Shown: positions 6,864-15,884, counted from the first letter of the stretch. The stretch is DNA of 64,000 bases from Pseudomonas putida (GCF_003228315.1 NZ_CP029693.1:1860001-1924000); one strand, 5' to 3'. Program-made: numbers and translations. Notes: generated by a model from the sequence alone, not told the origin.

Positions 6864-8359
6864 CGCACCGTCTCCGCGGATGAATGGGCCATGGCGACAA
6901 TGTCCTTTTCGGTGATGGTATCGATGACCCGGCGCTCGGCGTCCAGATCCAGCGAGCGGCTGAGGATGTAATAGGTCAGGCCCGATACCACCAGCCCCAC
7001 CAGCCAGGCAATGTCGACACCTTCGAGCACGCGTGCCAGCGGCCCGACGAACACCTCTTTGCCAGCGGCGGCATCGAAGATGTAGAAGAACGGCACCATG
7101 GCGGCAAAGCCGATCAGGTACGAGGCGATGCCGCGAAATTGCCAGGCGCCGTAGATGCCCTTCGGCGTGAAGAAATGCGGGATCGCGTAACGGCCTTTGC
7201 GCACGAAGAAGTAGTCCACCAGGTTGACGGCGGTCCATGGCACGAGGAAGTACAACAGCAGGACCAGGAAGGTGTTCAGCAGCGCGATGCCGTCACCCTT
7301 GATCGACAGCACGCAGCTCAACAGGGTGAGGCTGATCGCGCTGATCGACAGCACCCGGGCGCGGGGTGTCGGGCTGATTTTCCTGATCGAGTCGACGCCG
7401 GTCAGCAAGGTCAGCATGGCGCTGTAGGTGTTGAGCGCGATGATCGGCAGGAAGCCTGCCACCGACACGATCACCAGCAGGCTGCCCAGCCCCGGCATCA
7501 TCGAAGAACCGACCTGATTGAGCGCCACCAGCGCGTCCGCCGCTTTCAGCTCCTGGGCCAGCCAGGCGCCCAGGCCGATCATCCAGCTGCCGGACAACGA
7601 CGCGCCGATGAACACCGCCGCGATCAGTTTCGGCCGGCTGGTGTTTTTCGGCAGGTAGCGCGAGTAGTCGGACACGTAGGGCGCGTAGGAAATGTTGTAG
7701 CTGGCGCCAATGGCGAACAGCGTGGCAAAGGCAATCCAGTTGAAGCCCAGGTCGGTGGCCGGGGTGACACCTTCAGTGCCGGCGCCGAACATCAGGGCGA
7801 TGGTCACCAGCGCATATAGCGGCAAAGTCGCCAGCAACGCCCATTTGAAGGCCTTGTGCATCAGGTCATGGCCGTAGATCGACAGCAGCGCGCCGATGGC
7901 CACCACGGCCACGGCAACGATGACCGGGTTGATGCCGAACACGTGCTCCAGCCCGTTCATGATCAGGGAGATGTTGACCACGTTGAAGCCGACGAACACG
8001 AACATCGTCGCCAGCAAGGCCAGGATCACCCCGCGATAACCGAACTGGGCGCGGGATTGGATCATTTGCGGCAGGCCCATTTCCGGGCCCTGGGAGCCGT
8101 GGAACGCCATGAAAATGGTGCCGAACATAATGCCCAGCGCGCCGGCCAGCATGGTCCAGAGTGCCGACAGGCCGAGGCTGGGGCCGACAAAGCCGATGGA
8201 GATGGTGAAAAAGTGAAAGTTGCCGAGAAACCAGAACGGCCCCTGGCTACTGAGTTTGGCGTGGCGCTCGTTCTCGGGAATGTAATCGATTGAGTGGCCT
8301 TCGATGGCCAAGCCGCTGCTGTCCTGGGCGGCGTGTGTGGAAACTGGGGAGCCTGACAT
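6860..8359 (-). CDS. NCS1-family nucleobase/cation symporter (cytosine permease-like)
   Basis: A 499-aa inner-membrane transporter with about 12 hydrophobic segments and NCS1 features (GPSLGLSALW, GASYNISYAPYVSDYSRYLP). The family imports cytosine, purines, uracil, allantoin, hydantoin or thiamine. ATG 8359 is preferred to the far upstream ATG at 8503, because GGAACC lies just before it and the N-terminus then begins with a short polar tail as usual. It is the first gene of an operon with the nitrilase and is divergent from a LysR gene, the standard layout for substrate-induced uptake and degradation. Confidence 0.9.
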   Translation of the reverse strand: MSGSPVSTHAAQDSSGLAIEGHSIDYIPENERHAKLSSQGPFWFLGNFHFFTISIGFVGPSLGLSALWTMLAGALGIMFGTIFMAFHGSQGPEMGLPQMIQSRAQFGYRGVILALLATMFVFVGFNVVNISLIMNGLEHVFGINPVIVAVAVVAIGALLSIYGHDLMHKAFKWALLATLPLYALVTIALMFGAGTEGVTPATDLGFNWIAFATLFAIGASYNISYAPYVSDYSRYLPKNTSRPKLIAAVFIGASLSGSWMIGLGAWLAQELKAADALVALNQVGSSMMPGLGSLLVIVSVAGFLPIIALNTYSAMLTLLTGVDSIRKISPTPRARVLSISAISLTLLSCVLSIKGDGIALLNTFLVLLLYFLVPWTAVNLVDYFFVRKGRYAIPHFFTPKGIYGAWQFRGIASYLIGFAAMVPFFYIFDAAAGKEVFVGPLARVLEGVDIAWLVGLVVSGLTYYILSRSLDLDAERRVIDTITEKDIVAMAHSSAETVR

Positions 8360-8480
8360 ACGAGGGTTCCTATGCAGTTGATGTTGTTTTTGTTGTGGGT
8401 GCAGCGGTCGTTTTGCCGTGCAGCTCCAGAAAAAGCTGACGATGACCCTGGTTTCCCTGCAATGTATGGCGTTGATCAGG

Positions 8481-8495
8481 GCGATAAAATATCGC
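8481..8495. promoter_or_regulatory. Palindrome in the LysR/permease intergenic region
   Basis: GCGATAAAATATCGC is a perfect inverted repeat (6-bp arms, AAA centre) in the 190-bp divergent region. A/T-centred short palindromes like this are typical LysR-type contact sites. Its function is inferred. Confidence 0.45.
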
Positions 8496-8508
8496 AGGCA
8501 CACTGTTT

Positions 8509-8528
8509 ACATAGATCCGCGTCTATGT
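8509..8528. promoter_or_regulatory. Inverted repeat immediately upstream of the LysR gene
   Basis: ACATAGA, six bases, TCTATGT: a perfect 7-bp inverted repeat starting about 40 bp upstream of the LysR ATG. It is a good candidate for the autoregulatory recognition site of the LysR protein. The other palindrome lies 14 bp away. Confidence 0.5.
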
Positions 8529-8549
8529 GACTGCACATCGGGAGCCCCC

Positions 8550-9452
8550 ATGCTGGGAACTGTAACGGAGCTGGATCTGCGTTTGATCCGGGTCTTTCTC
8601 ACCGTCGTCGAGGCCGGCGGGATATCGGCGGCGCAAACCGCCCTCAACACCACGCAACCGACCATCAGCGCGCAGCTGGCGACGCTTGAGGCGCGGGTCG
8701 GCTTTCGCCTGTGCGAGCGGGGCCGAAGCGGGTTTTCGGTAACGCCCAAAGGCGCTCAGTTCGTCGAGGCGGCCCGGCGCCTGCTGGCGGCCGCCGAAGG
8801 TTTTCGCGTTGAGGTCCAACACATCAATCGCAAAGTCTCGGGCAACATCAACGTCGGCCTGCTGGGGCAGATCGACCCGGTGGCGAACAGGAAAATCGGC
8901 CTGGCGATTGCCAACCTCAGGGCACGGCACGAGGGGCTGTATTTCCACTTCACCGAGCTGTCGTCGTCGCTGCTGGAAGAGAAAATCATCAACGGCCATA
9001 TCGATCTGGCCATCGGGTACTTCTGGCACCGCCTGCCCAATATCGATTATTTCCCGCTGTTCCAGGAAACCCAGATTGCCTACTGCGCGCCGTCACATCC
9101 GCTGTTCGGTCAGGTGGGCGCGCTGACCCGGGAAGACGTCAGCCAGCATGACTGGGTCTGGCCCAGCCATCCTCTGCCGGAGATGCCGGCGCCCACCTCC
9201 CTCGAACGCCTGAGCGTGCTCACCGACAGCATGGATGGGGCGGCGCTGTTGATTCTGTCCGGACAACACCTGGGGTTTCTGCCGCAGCACTATGCGGCGC
9301 GGCATGAGCAACTGGGGCAGTTGCATCCGCTCAATCCGCAGTTGCTGCGCTATGAGGTGGGGTTTCATGCGGCGGTGCGGCATTCGGCGCGGCAGCGGGA
9401 TCTGGTGAGTGCGTTTTTGAATGAACTGATCGAGATTTTCAGCGCGCCCTGA
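8550..9452 (+). CDS. LysR-type transcriptional regulator
   Basis: 300 aa: an N-terminal winged helix-turn-helix (residues 1-65, with AAQTALNTTQPTISAQLATLE) followed by the periplasmic-binding-protein-like sensor domain. ATG 8550 has GGAG (8541-8544) 5 nt upstream; longer frames upstream lack a ribosome site. It is divergent from the permease-nitrilase operon, which it most likely controls together with itself through the palindromes at 8481-8528. The inducer is unknown. Confidence 0.93.
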   Translation: MLGTVTELDLRLIRVFLTVVEAGGISAAQTALNTTQPTISAQLATLEARVGFRLCERGRSGFSVTPKGAQFVEAARRLLAAAEGFRVEVQHINRKVSGNINVGLLGQIDPVANRKIGLAIANLRARHEGLYFHFTELSSSLLEEKIINGHIDLAIGYFWHRLPNIDYFPLFQETQIAYCAPSHPLFGQVGALTREDVSQHDWVWPSHPLPEMPAPTSLERLSVLTDSMDGAALLILSGQHLGFLPQHYAARHEQLGQLHPLNPQLLRYEVGFHAAVRHSARQRDLVSAFLNELIEIFSAP

Positions 9453-9463
9453 CACATACCTCT

Positions 9464-9563
9464 TGTAGGAGCGAGCATGCTCGCGATGGACTTCAGAACA
9501 CCGCTGGGTATCTGGCTACCCGCGTTATCGTTGACGTCCATCGCGAGCAGGCTCGCTCCTACA
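9464..9563. repeat. REPIN, 100-nt class
   Basis: The left arm reads GAGCATGCTCGCG (one change from the consensus); the right arm is canonical. The loop has the conserved CGCGTTATCGTTGACG. It lies between two convergent genes. Confidence 0.95.
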
Positions 9564-9580
9564 GGGGGACTGTGTTGAAT

Positions 9581-10114
9581 TCAGAAGCGGATGTCGCGGG
9601 CCGGGATCACGTCGATCCGGGCGACCGAGCTGCTCAGGTCCGCCCAATCCCTGTTGTGCTCGGCAATGATGTCTTCGGCCTTGACGTTGCCATTGTCGAC
9701 GGTGGAATGCGCGTCGGCGGCCAGCACCACGTCGTAGCCCAGTTGATGGGCCTGGCGCAGGGTGGCGTTGACGCAGTAATCGGTTTGCAGGCCGCAGATG
9801 ATCAGGCGTTCGAAGTCCTCCACCGGCAGCAGTTGTTGCAGGTTGGTCTGGTAGAACGAATCGCCGGTGGTCTTGCGTACCCGATGATCCTTGGGCGAGG
9901 TTTGCAGCCCTTCGGCCAGTTGCCAGCCCGGGGCGCCATGCTTGAACAGATCGCCCTCCTCTTCATGCTGGATGAGCACCACCGGCACTCCGGCGTTGCG
10001 AGCTTTGGTACTCAAGCCGTTGATGGTGTCGATGACCCGTTTGATCTCATGGCACTCGTACTCGCCCGAGCACAGGGCTTGTTGAACATCGATGATCAGC
10101 AATGCGGTGGTCAT
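9581..10114 (-). CDS. Isochorismatase-like cysteine hydrolase
   Basis: 177 aa with the Asp-Lys-Cys triad of the family: Asp9 (LLIIDVQ), Lys81 (VRKTTGDSF) and Cys114 (GLQTDYCVNATLR). Relatives include nicotinamidases, N-carbamoylsarcosine amidases and isochorismatases, and neither the sequence nor the context picks one. ATG 10114 is chosen for AAGGAAGGA just upstream. It appears monocistronic. Confidence 0.88.
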   Translation of the reverse strand: MTTALLIIDVQQALCSGEYECHEIKRVIDTINGLSTKARNAGVPVVLIQHEEEGDLFKHGAPGWQLAEGLQTSPKDHRVRKTTGDSFYQTNLQQLLPVEDFERLIICGLQTDYCVNATLRQAHQLGYDVVLAADAHSTVDNGNVKAEDIIAEHNRDWADLSSSVARIDVIPARDIRF

Positions 10115-10180
10115 GGTCCTTCCTTGAGCAATGAATGAATCAGGGACGAACATATGCCCGTCCCCGTTCAAACACAACAC

Positions 10181-11908
10181 TCAGTAGCCCAGTGACAACC
10201 CGGTGCCGCGCCGTGGGTCGTTGGCCCCGTAGAAGCGGTTTTTGCCCACCGGTTTACCGCCCAGCGAAGGCGCACCGACGAGGATCGCCGCCAGGTGGTT
10301 GGCGTCCTGAGGACCGGCAAACTTGTGGCCCCAGCTTTCGAGGATCTTCACCGTGTCGGGACTGGTGGTGAAGTTCTCCAGGTTGGTTTCTTCCGGCAGC
10401 CATTGCTGGTGGAAACGTGGTGCGTCGACCGCTTCCTGGATGTTCATGCCGTAGTCAATCACGTTGAGCATGGTCAGCAGTGTTGCGGTGATGATGCGAC
10501 TGCCGCCGGGGGTGCCGACGACCATCACCACTTTGCCGTCCTTGGTGACGATGGTCGGGCTCATGGACGACAGCGGCGCCTTGCCGGGGGCGATGGCGTT
10601 GGCTTCGCCCTGCACCAGGCCGTACATGTTCGGCACGCCTACCTTGGAGGTGAAGTCGTCCATTTCGTCGTTGAGGATGACCCCGGTCTTGCTGGCCATG
10701 ACCCCGGCACCGAACCAGTCGTTGAGGGTGTAGGTCACCGACACCGCGTTGCCCCATTTGTCGACGATCGAGTAGTGGGTAGTGTTGCTGCCTTCATGGG
10801 GCGCCACGCCGGGCTTGAGTTCCTTGGAGTTGCCGGCCTTTTGCGGCTGGATGGCTTCGCGCAGCTTGGTCGCATAGTTTTTGTCGAGCAGATGGGCGAT
10901 TGGGTTCTTCACGAAATCCGGGTCGCCCAGGTAGCTGTTGCGGTCGACATAGGCGTGACGCATGGCCTCGATCTGGTAGTGCATGCCCTGGGCCGAGTGA
11001 TAGCCCAGATCCTTCATCGGGTAGCCTTCGAGGATGTTCATGATCTGGCAGATCACCACGCCACCGGAGCTGGGCGGCGGTGCCGAGACCACGTGATAGC
11101 CACGGTAGTCGCACTCGATCGGTGCCAGTTCGCGGGTCTTGTACTTGTCGAGGTCGGCCTGGGTGATGATGCCCTTGTTGGCCTGGCTGGAGGTGACGAT
11201 GGCGTCGGCCACCCAACCTTTATAGAAACCGTCGGCCCCCTTCTCGGAGACTTCCCGCAGGGTCTTGGCCAGGTCTTTCTGCACCAGTTTCTGCCCGACC
11301 TGCATCGGCTCGCCGTTGCTCAGGAAGATCGAGCCGGAATCCTTCATGTCCTTCTTGAACATGTCGGTGCCTTCATGCAGCAAATCGACATCCCCCTGGT
11401 CCAGCTCGAAGCCGTCTTCGGCGAGCTTGATGGCCGGGGCGATCACTTCCTTGCGCGGTTTGGTGCCGTATTTGGACAGCGCCAGCTCCATGCCCGAAAC
11501 GGTGCCGGGCACGCCGACGGCCAGGTGGCCACGGGTGCTCAACTCCGGAACGACATTGCCCTCTTTGTCGAGGTACATGTTGGCGGTAGCGGCCAGCGGC
11601 GCTTTTTCACGGAAGTCGAGGAAGGTCTTGCGTCCGTCCGCGAGCTGGATGGTCATGAAACCGCCGCCACCGAGGTTGCCTGCCGCGGGATAAACCACCG
11701 CCAGCGCATACCCCACCGCGACAGCGGCATCCACGGCGTTGCCGCCATTCTTGAGTACATCCACACCCACATGGCTGGCCAGATGCTGGGCCGTGACCAC
11801 CATGCCGTTCTCCCCCGCGACCGGGGGCACGGAGGCAGCAAAGGCAGTGAGGCAGCTGACTGCCAATGAAGTCGCCAGCAGCGATTTGGCAAAAGGTTCG
11901 TACTTCAT
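10181..11908 (-). CDS. ggt: Gamma-glutamyltranspeptidase precursor
   Basis: A 575-aa periplasmic Ntn-hydrolase that cleaves glutathione and transfers gamma-glutamyl groups. It has an N-terminal signal peptide (cleavage expected near residue 25) and the autoprocessing motif TTHYS with the nucleophile Thr376, which becomes the N-terminus of the small subunit. GSRI and PNMYG-type segments follow. ATG 11908 gives a normal signal peptide, whereas the upstream frame to 11983 would bury it. It is divergent from ogt. Together with ChaC (5.2-5.9 kb) it gives this segment two routes of glutathione breakdown. Confidence 0.95.
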   Translation of the reverse strand: MKYEPFAKSLLATSLAVSCLTAFAASVPPVAGENGMVVTAQHLASHVGVDVLKNGGNAVDAAVAVGYALAVVYPAAGNLGGGGFMTIQLADGRKTFLDFREKAPLAATANMYLDKEGNVVPELSTRGHLAVGVPGTVSGMELALSKYGTKPRKEVIAPAIKLAEDGFELDQGDVDLLHEGTDMFKKDMKDSGSIFLSNGEPMQVGQKLVQKDLAKTLREVSEKGADGFYKGWVADAIVTSSQANKGIITQADLDKYKTRELAPIECDYRGYHVVSAPPPSSGGVVICQIMNILEGYPMKDLGYHSAQGMHYQIEAMRHAYVDRNSYLGDPDFVKNPIAHLLDKNYATKLREAIQPQKAGNSKELKPGVAPHEGSNTTHYSIVDKWGNAVSVTYTLNDWFGAGVMASKTGVILNDEMDDFTSKVGVPNMYGLVQGEANAIAPGKAPLSSMSPTIVTKDGKVVMVVGTPGGSRIITATLLTMLNVIDYGMNIQEAVDAPRFHQQWLPEETNLENFTTSPDTVKILESWGHKFAGPQDANHLAAILVGAPSLGGKPVGKNRFYGANDPRRGTGLSLGY

Positions 11909-12055
11909 GAGTCGGTCTCTTTTTGTTGTAGGGCTCTGTCCAGACAGAGGGAACGCTTCAAGAGCAGTACGAAGTATGGTCAAGAATGCGTATTGCGCCT
12001 CCCCGGCGAGGCAGTATCCTTAACGCTTGTTCAACAGTTCGGCGTGGCCCTTGGC

Positions 12056-12577
12056 ATGACTTACACGTACATCACCCTGGCGTCCCCGGTCGGCGAGTTG
12101 AAGCTGGTGGCGAACGGTTCGCGACTGGCAGCCATCCTCTGGGAAAACGACAAACCGGGCCGGGTGCGCCTTGGGCCCATGAGCGAAGCGCCGGACAATC
12201 CGGTGCTGGTGCGCGCCGCCGAGCAGCTACGCGAATATTTCGCCGGCACGCGCCAGCGTTTCGAACTTGAGCTGGATTTTGTCGGTACGCAATTTCAGAA
12301 GAAGGTCTGGACGGCGTTGCTGACCATTCCCTTTGGCGAGACGCGCAGCTACAGCCAGATTGCCGAACAGATCGGCAACCCCAGCGCGGTGCGGGCGGTG
12401 GGTGCGGCGAACGGCAGGAACCCCATCTCGATCATTGCGCCCTGTCATCGGGTGATTGGAGCGTCGGGGAAACTGACGGGGTTTGCCGGGGGATTGGAGG
12501 CGAAGGAGTTGTTGCTGACGCTTGAGGGATGCGAGTGGTCAGGGACAGGCAGGACGGGCGATCTGTTTTCGGATTAA
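12056..12577 (+). CDS. ogt: Methylated-DNA--protein-cysteine methyltransferase
   Basis: A 173-aa suicide DNA-repair enzyme that moves O6-alkyl groups from guanine to its own cysteine. The acceptor motif IIAPCHRVIG places the reactive residue at Cys130, and the DNA-binding helix IPFGETRSYSQIAEQIG precedes it. No Ada N-terminal domain is present, so this is the Ogt type. The start at 12056 has a poor ribosome site; an upstream ATG at 11993 is possible but adds unconserved sequence. Confidence 0.93.
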   Translation: MTYTYITLASPVGELKLVANGSRLAAILWENDKPGRVRLGPMSEAPDNPVLVRAAEQLREYFAGTRQRFELELDFVGTQFQKKVWTALLTIPFGETRSYSQIAEQIGNPSAVRAVGAANGRNPISIIAPCHRVIGASGKLTGFAGGLEAKELLLTLEGCEWSGTGRTGDLFSD

Positions 12578-12603
12578 CCGCTGGCGCCATTTGCTTCGCC
12601 CCC

Positions 12604-12703
12604 TGTAGGAGCGAGCCTGCTCGCGAAAAACGCCCGGACAACGCAGTCATTCAGGCCGCGCGCGTTATCGTTGACGTCCATCGCGAGCAGGCTCGCTCCT
12701 ACA
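12604..12703. repeat. REPIN, 100-nt class
   Basis: Canonical REP arms and the GCGTTATCGTTGACGTCC loop motif. The left inner arm is followed by AAAAA. It lies between convergent ogt and the hemerythrin gene. Confidence 0.95.
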
Positions 12704-12736
12704 GGGGGATGTGAACAGCACAAATGCCGCGCTGGC

Positions 12737-13174
12737 TCAGTCGAGCTGTGCCTTGAACTCCTTCAGGTATTGATTCGCCAACGTCTCTTTCTGTTTGTCA
12801 TCGAGCAGCTTGCCTGCCATCTGGAAGAACTTCTGCTCCTCTTCCTTGAGGTGGTGGTGGACTTTCTCCGAGAGTTTCTTCGCCGTCGCCAGCCAGGCCG
12901 GACTGGACATTTCGGTCTCGTCCAGTTCCTCCATCATCTCGTCCATTTCGTGATGTTCGGCGATGGCGTGGCGACTGAGGTCGACGCCGTTGTCGAACTC
13001 CATCAGCGGGATGTAGAAGTGCCGCTCTTCGGCGGTGGCATGGGCCTGCAGTTCGGACTTGAGCTGTTTGTAGGCTTCGACTCGTTCCGGGGTGTCACCG
13101 CTGGTCTTGATCAGCTCTTTGGCGTAGGTACGTTGGCGCTCATGGCTTTCACGCAGGGCTTCGAAGATATTCAC
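12737..13174 (-). CDS. Hemerythrin HHE domain protein
   Basis: A 145-aa four-helix-bundle protein with metal-ligand pattern HATAEERHFY, HHEMDEM and HHHLKEEEQKFF, as in cytoplasmic hemerythrin-like proteins that bind a di-iron centre and respond to oxygen, NO or iron. The start is GTG 13174 with GAGGACA 7 nt upstream. It is a single gene, and its role is not defined by context. Confidence 0.88.
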   Translation of the reverse strand: MNIFEALRESHERQRTYAKELIKTSGDTPERVEAYKQLKSELQAHATAEERHFYIPLMEFDNGVDLSRHAIAEHHEMDEMMEELDETEMSSPAWLATAKKLSEKVHHHLKEEEQKFFQMAGKLLDDKQKETLANQYLKEFKAQLD

Positions 13175-13319
13175 GGTGTGTCCTCATCGGTCGCACTCTG
13201 GAATGGCGCGTCACAACTAGTGACCGCTGTGCGCTGGCGACGGTTCCACCCGCTTTTGGTGATAGAACATTGATGGTCGGCGCGATAGGCTGCGGGCTCA
13301 CAGCCATAAGGACATCGCC

Positions 13320-13745
13320 ATGACATTACGTATCGAGTTTTCGCCCACCCCCACGGAAGAAGAGCGCCAGGCCATCCTGCTGCCGCTGCGCGCGTATAAC
13401 GCGTCGAAGGCTGACGGTGCGATACCCGAGAACATCGCCTTGCTGGTGCGTGATGAAAACGACCAGATTCTTGGCGGGCTTTACGCCCGGCTGTTTTACC
13501 AATGGCTGTTCATCGACCTGCTGTCAGTGCCGGAGCAGGCCCGGGGACAAGGCATGGGCACCCGGCTGATGCAGATGGCGGAGGATTTGGCGCGGGAGAG
13601 AAAATGCGTGGGATTGTGGCTCGATACCTTTTCGTTCCAGGCGCCGGAGTTCTACAGGAAGTGCGGTTATAGCGAGATCGGGCACATCGCTGATTATCCG
13701 CCAGGGCACAAGCACTTCTTCTTTCAGAAGCGTTTGATTTACTGA
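13320..13745 (+). CDS. GNAT-family N-acetyltransferase
   Basis: 141 aa with the acetyl-CoA loop QARGQGMGTRLM (about residues 78-89) and the C-terminal FYRKCGYSEIG strand. ATG 13320 has AAGGA upstream. The substrate is unknown. It is divergent from the hemerythrin gene across about 145 bp. Confidence 0.88.
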   Translation: MTLRIEFSPTPTEEERQAILLPLRAYNASKADGAIPENIALLVRDENDQILGGLYARLFYQWLFIDLLSVPEQARGQGMGTRLMQMAEDLARERKCVGLWLDTFSFQAPEFYRKCGYSEIGHIADYPPGHKHFFFQKRLIY

Positions 13746-13758
13746 CGCCCTCTGTACC

Positions 13759-13848
13759 TGTAGGAGCGAGCCTGCTCGCGATTGCGGATTGTCATTCAGC
13801 ATTGATGGCGGCTGATCCGCCGCCATCGCGAGCAGGCTCGCTCCTACA
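13759..13848. repeat. REPIN, 90-nt class
   Basis: Canonical arms and a 90-nt span, with a GTCATTCAGCATTGATGG loop resembling the element at 36620. It lies between convergent genes. Confidence 0.95.
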
Positions 13849-13872
13849 GGGGTATCGCATCTAGCCTTCAGA

Positions 13873-14223
13873 TCACAGGCAAGTCGCCAACGCCGCCAGC
13901 CGGCGCTTGGCGACGAAATCGTCGTGCTGGGCGTAGTAGCTCAACACCGTGCCCGAGGCATCGGTGGTCACGTCGACGAAGGATTCGGCCGAGCGCGTGT
14001 ACACCGTCGTACCGCCCTTCTCGCGCGGCTCCAGGTAGCCGCTGGCGTCAACGCCGAACACCGCTTCGTCCTGCCAGGAGAACTGCACGCACTGGGCCAC
14101 GACTTTTTCCGGCTTGTCCGACTTGAGGGTCTTGTACGGGGGGTTGCTGCGGGCGTCGCTCATCACCGAGCCTGCGCAGCCGGCCAACATTGTCGCGGCC
14201 AGCGCCACCATCAGAATTCGCAT
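13873..14223 (-). CDS. Small lipoprotein of unknown function
   Basis: A 116-aa precursor with a clear lipobox LAGC (Cys16) after a short hydrophobic signal, so a lipid-anchored envelope protein. The mature part is polar with no recognised domain. It has two further cysteines, one at position 45 and one near the C-terminus, that could form a disulfide. ATG 14223. The family is not recognised. Confidence 0.8.
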   Translation of the reverse strand: MRILMVALAATMLAGCAGSVMSDARSNPPYKTLKSDKPEKVVAQCVQFSWQDEAVFGVDASGYLEPREKGGTTVYTRSAESFVDVTTDASGTVLSYYAQHDDFVAKRRLAALATCL

Positions 14224-14314
14224 TGCATTCGCTCATGAGAAAAAAAGCGGACTGTACCACTGTGGCGGCCAGTATCGTTCTGCTTTACTGGATGAATCCA
14301 GTGAAGGAGCCACC

Positions 14315-14644
14315 ATGGCAGTACCCGAAGAACATCATGAACTGGCGTTGAAGCGCTTTCTCGATGAGCGTCCCGAGCTGCGTGCCGAACTCGACAATCT
14401 CAATCCCTTGCTCGCCCAGGCCAAGGGCGAGACCCTCGCGCAGTTTCGCGACGAGCGCCTGCACGAAGCCTTCGAGGCCGAAGCCGAACGCCTTGGGTTG
14501 TTTGCCTGGGAGTTGACCCTGCAATTGACGGCCGAATCCCCGGAAGAGTACGAGGCCCAGCGTCGGGAAGTGCACAGGGAAGTGGCGCAAATGGCCCGGA
14601 TGGATTGGCTGGAGTATTGCGAGCTCTATGGGATAAAACCCTAG
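14315..14644 (+). CDS. Conserved hypothetical protein (possible DUF6388)
   Basis: 109 aa, acidic and helical, with the segment RDERLHEAFEAEAERLGLFAWELTLQL. It resembles a family I recall as DUF6388 in pseudomonads, but that assignment is from memory. ATG 14315 is chosen for GAAGGAG at 14303-14309. There is no signal peptide or membrane span, and no function can be proposed. Confidence 0.7.
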   Translation: MAVPEEHHELALKRFLDERPELRAELDNLNPLLAQAKGETLAQFRDERLHEAFEAEAERLGLFAWELTLQLTAESPEEYEAQRREVHREVAQMARMDWLEYCELYGIKP

Positions 14645-14683
14645 CCGGGCTCGCCCTTATATCTTGCATCGCCTGTCCCGGCC

Positions 14684-14753
14684 TCATCGCGGGCAAGCCC
14701 GCTCCCACAGGTTTGGTGTGATCCCCTGTGGGAGCGGGCTTGCCCGCGAATAG
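14684..14753. repeat. REP pair, inverted arm order, third variant (70 nt)
   Basis: CATCGCGGGCAAGCCCGCTC, then the reverse complement starting TGTGGGAGCGGGCTTGCCCG. Compared with the REPINs, the outer and inner ends are swapped (tails meet in the middle), and the core is GCGGGCTTGCCCGC. It lies between the 109-aa gene and tusD. Confidence 0.85.
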
Positions 14754-14832
14754 GCCAGAGCAGACAACATCGATTTAGCTGACGCGCCGATAAAGCTTTA
14801 TCATGGCCGCAGTTTCGCTGATCGAGTCCGTT

Positions 14833-15225
14833 ATGAAGTTCGCCATCGCCGTATTTTCCGCCGCCCATGCGCCCTCCTCGCGCCGCGCCTTGCTGTTCGC
14901 CCAGGCGCTGCTTGCCGGCGGGCATGAGATTGTCCGGCTGTTTTTCTATCAGGATGGCGTCTACAACGCGTCCGGCAGCGTGGTCACGCCACAGGATGAG
15001 CTGGACCTGCCCAAGCAATGGCGTGCCTTTGTCGACGAGCATCAACTGGACGGCGTGGTCTGCATCGCCGCCGCCCTGCGCCGTGGTGTGTTGAACGAGG
15101 AAGAAGCCAAGCGCTATCAGCGTGAAGCCGTGGCGGTCGGCAAGCCATGGGAGCTGTCCGGTCTCGGTCAGTTGCATGACGCGGTGCAGGACGCCGACCG
15201 CCTGATCTGTTTCGGAGGGGCGTGA
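14833..15225 (+). CDS. tusD: Sulfurtransferase complex subunit TusD
   Basis: A 130-aa DsrE-like protein, a subunit of the TusBCD complex that relays persulfide sulfur from TusA to TusE for 2-thiouridine at tRNA wobble positions. The conserved sulfur-carrying cysteine is Cys77 in GVVCIAAALRRGV, matching the single essential cysteine of E. coli TusD. ATG 14833 gives the normal N-terminus. It is the first gene of a tight tusDCBE operon. The final enzyme of the pathway, MnmA, is encoded at 37.2 kb. Confidence 0.95.
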   Translation: MKFAIAVFSAAHAPSSRRALLFAQALLAGGHEIVRLFFYQDGVYNASGSVVTPQDELDLPKQWRAFVDEHQLDGVVCIAAALRRGVLNEEEAKRYQREAVAVGKPWELSGLGQLHDAVQDADRLICFGGA

Positions 15226-15228
15226 AAA

Positions 15229-15591
15229 ATGGCCAAATCCCTATTGATTATCAGCCGTCAGGCGCCGTGGTCCGGCACCTCTGCGCGGGAAGCCCTGGAC
15301 ATCGTGCTGGCGGGCGGCGCCTTCGATCTGCCGATCGGCCTGCTGTTTCTCGATGACGGCGTGTTCCAGCTCGCGTCGAGCCAGAACGCCAAGGCCCTGC
15401 AGCAGAAAGACCTGAGTGCCAACTTGCAGGCCTTGCCGATGTTCGGTGTCGAAGAACTCTTTGCCTGCTCCGATAGCGTGGCGCAGCGTGGCCTGGACCC
15501 GAGCGCGCTGTCGCTGGCAGAAGCTCAGGTATTGGCTGGCGCTGAAATCACCGCACTCATTGACCGTTACGACCAGGTGATCACCCTCTGA
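15229..15591 (+). CDS. tusC: Sulfurtransferase complex subunit TusC
   Basis: A 120-aa DsrF-like subunit of the TusBCD hexamer, with FDLPIGLLFLDDGVFQL typical of the fold. It starts 3 nt after tusD with GGAGGGG in front, and its stop overlaps the tusB start (TGATG). It has a structural role in the sulfur relay. Confidence 0.93.
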   Translation: MAKSLLIISRQAPWSGTSAREALDIVLAGGAFDLPIGLLFLDDGVFQLASSQNAKALQQKDLSANLQALPMFGVEELFACSDSVAQRGLDPSALSLAEAQVLAGAEITALIDRYDQVITL

Positions 15592-15884
15592 TGTCGACTT
15601 TGCATGTGTTGTCTCATTCCCCCTTCGGCGACGATCGCCTGGGCAGTTGCCTGCGACTGATCGGTGCCGCCGACGCCTTGCTGCTGTCCGGCGACGCGGC
15701 CTATGCCCTGCAGCCGGGTACCGAGCCATTCAAGTCCCTCGAAAGCCGCGGCCTGAAACTCTTTGTCCTGAACGAAGACGCCGAAGCCCGGGCCATTGCG
15801 GTGCCGGACTGGGCCGAAGCCATCGATTACCCGGCCTTCGTCGAGCTGTCGATCCACCACGACAAGGTCAACAGTTGGCTATGA
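15591..15884 (+). CDS. tusB: Sulfurtransferase complex subunit TusB
   Basis: A 97-aa DsrH-like subunit (MSTLHVLSHSPFGDDRLGSC start, DALLLSGDAAYAL segment). It overlaps tusC by 1 nt and tusE by ATGA. TusB completes the TusBCD heterohexamer. Confidence 0.92.
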   Translation: MSTLHVLSHSPFGDDRLGSCLRLIGAADALLLSGDAAYALQPGTEPFKSLESRGLKLFVLNEDAEARAIAVPDWAEAIDYPAFVELSIHHDKVNSWL

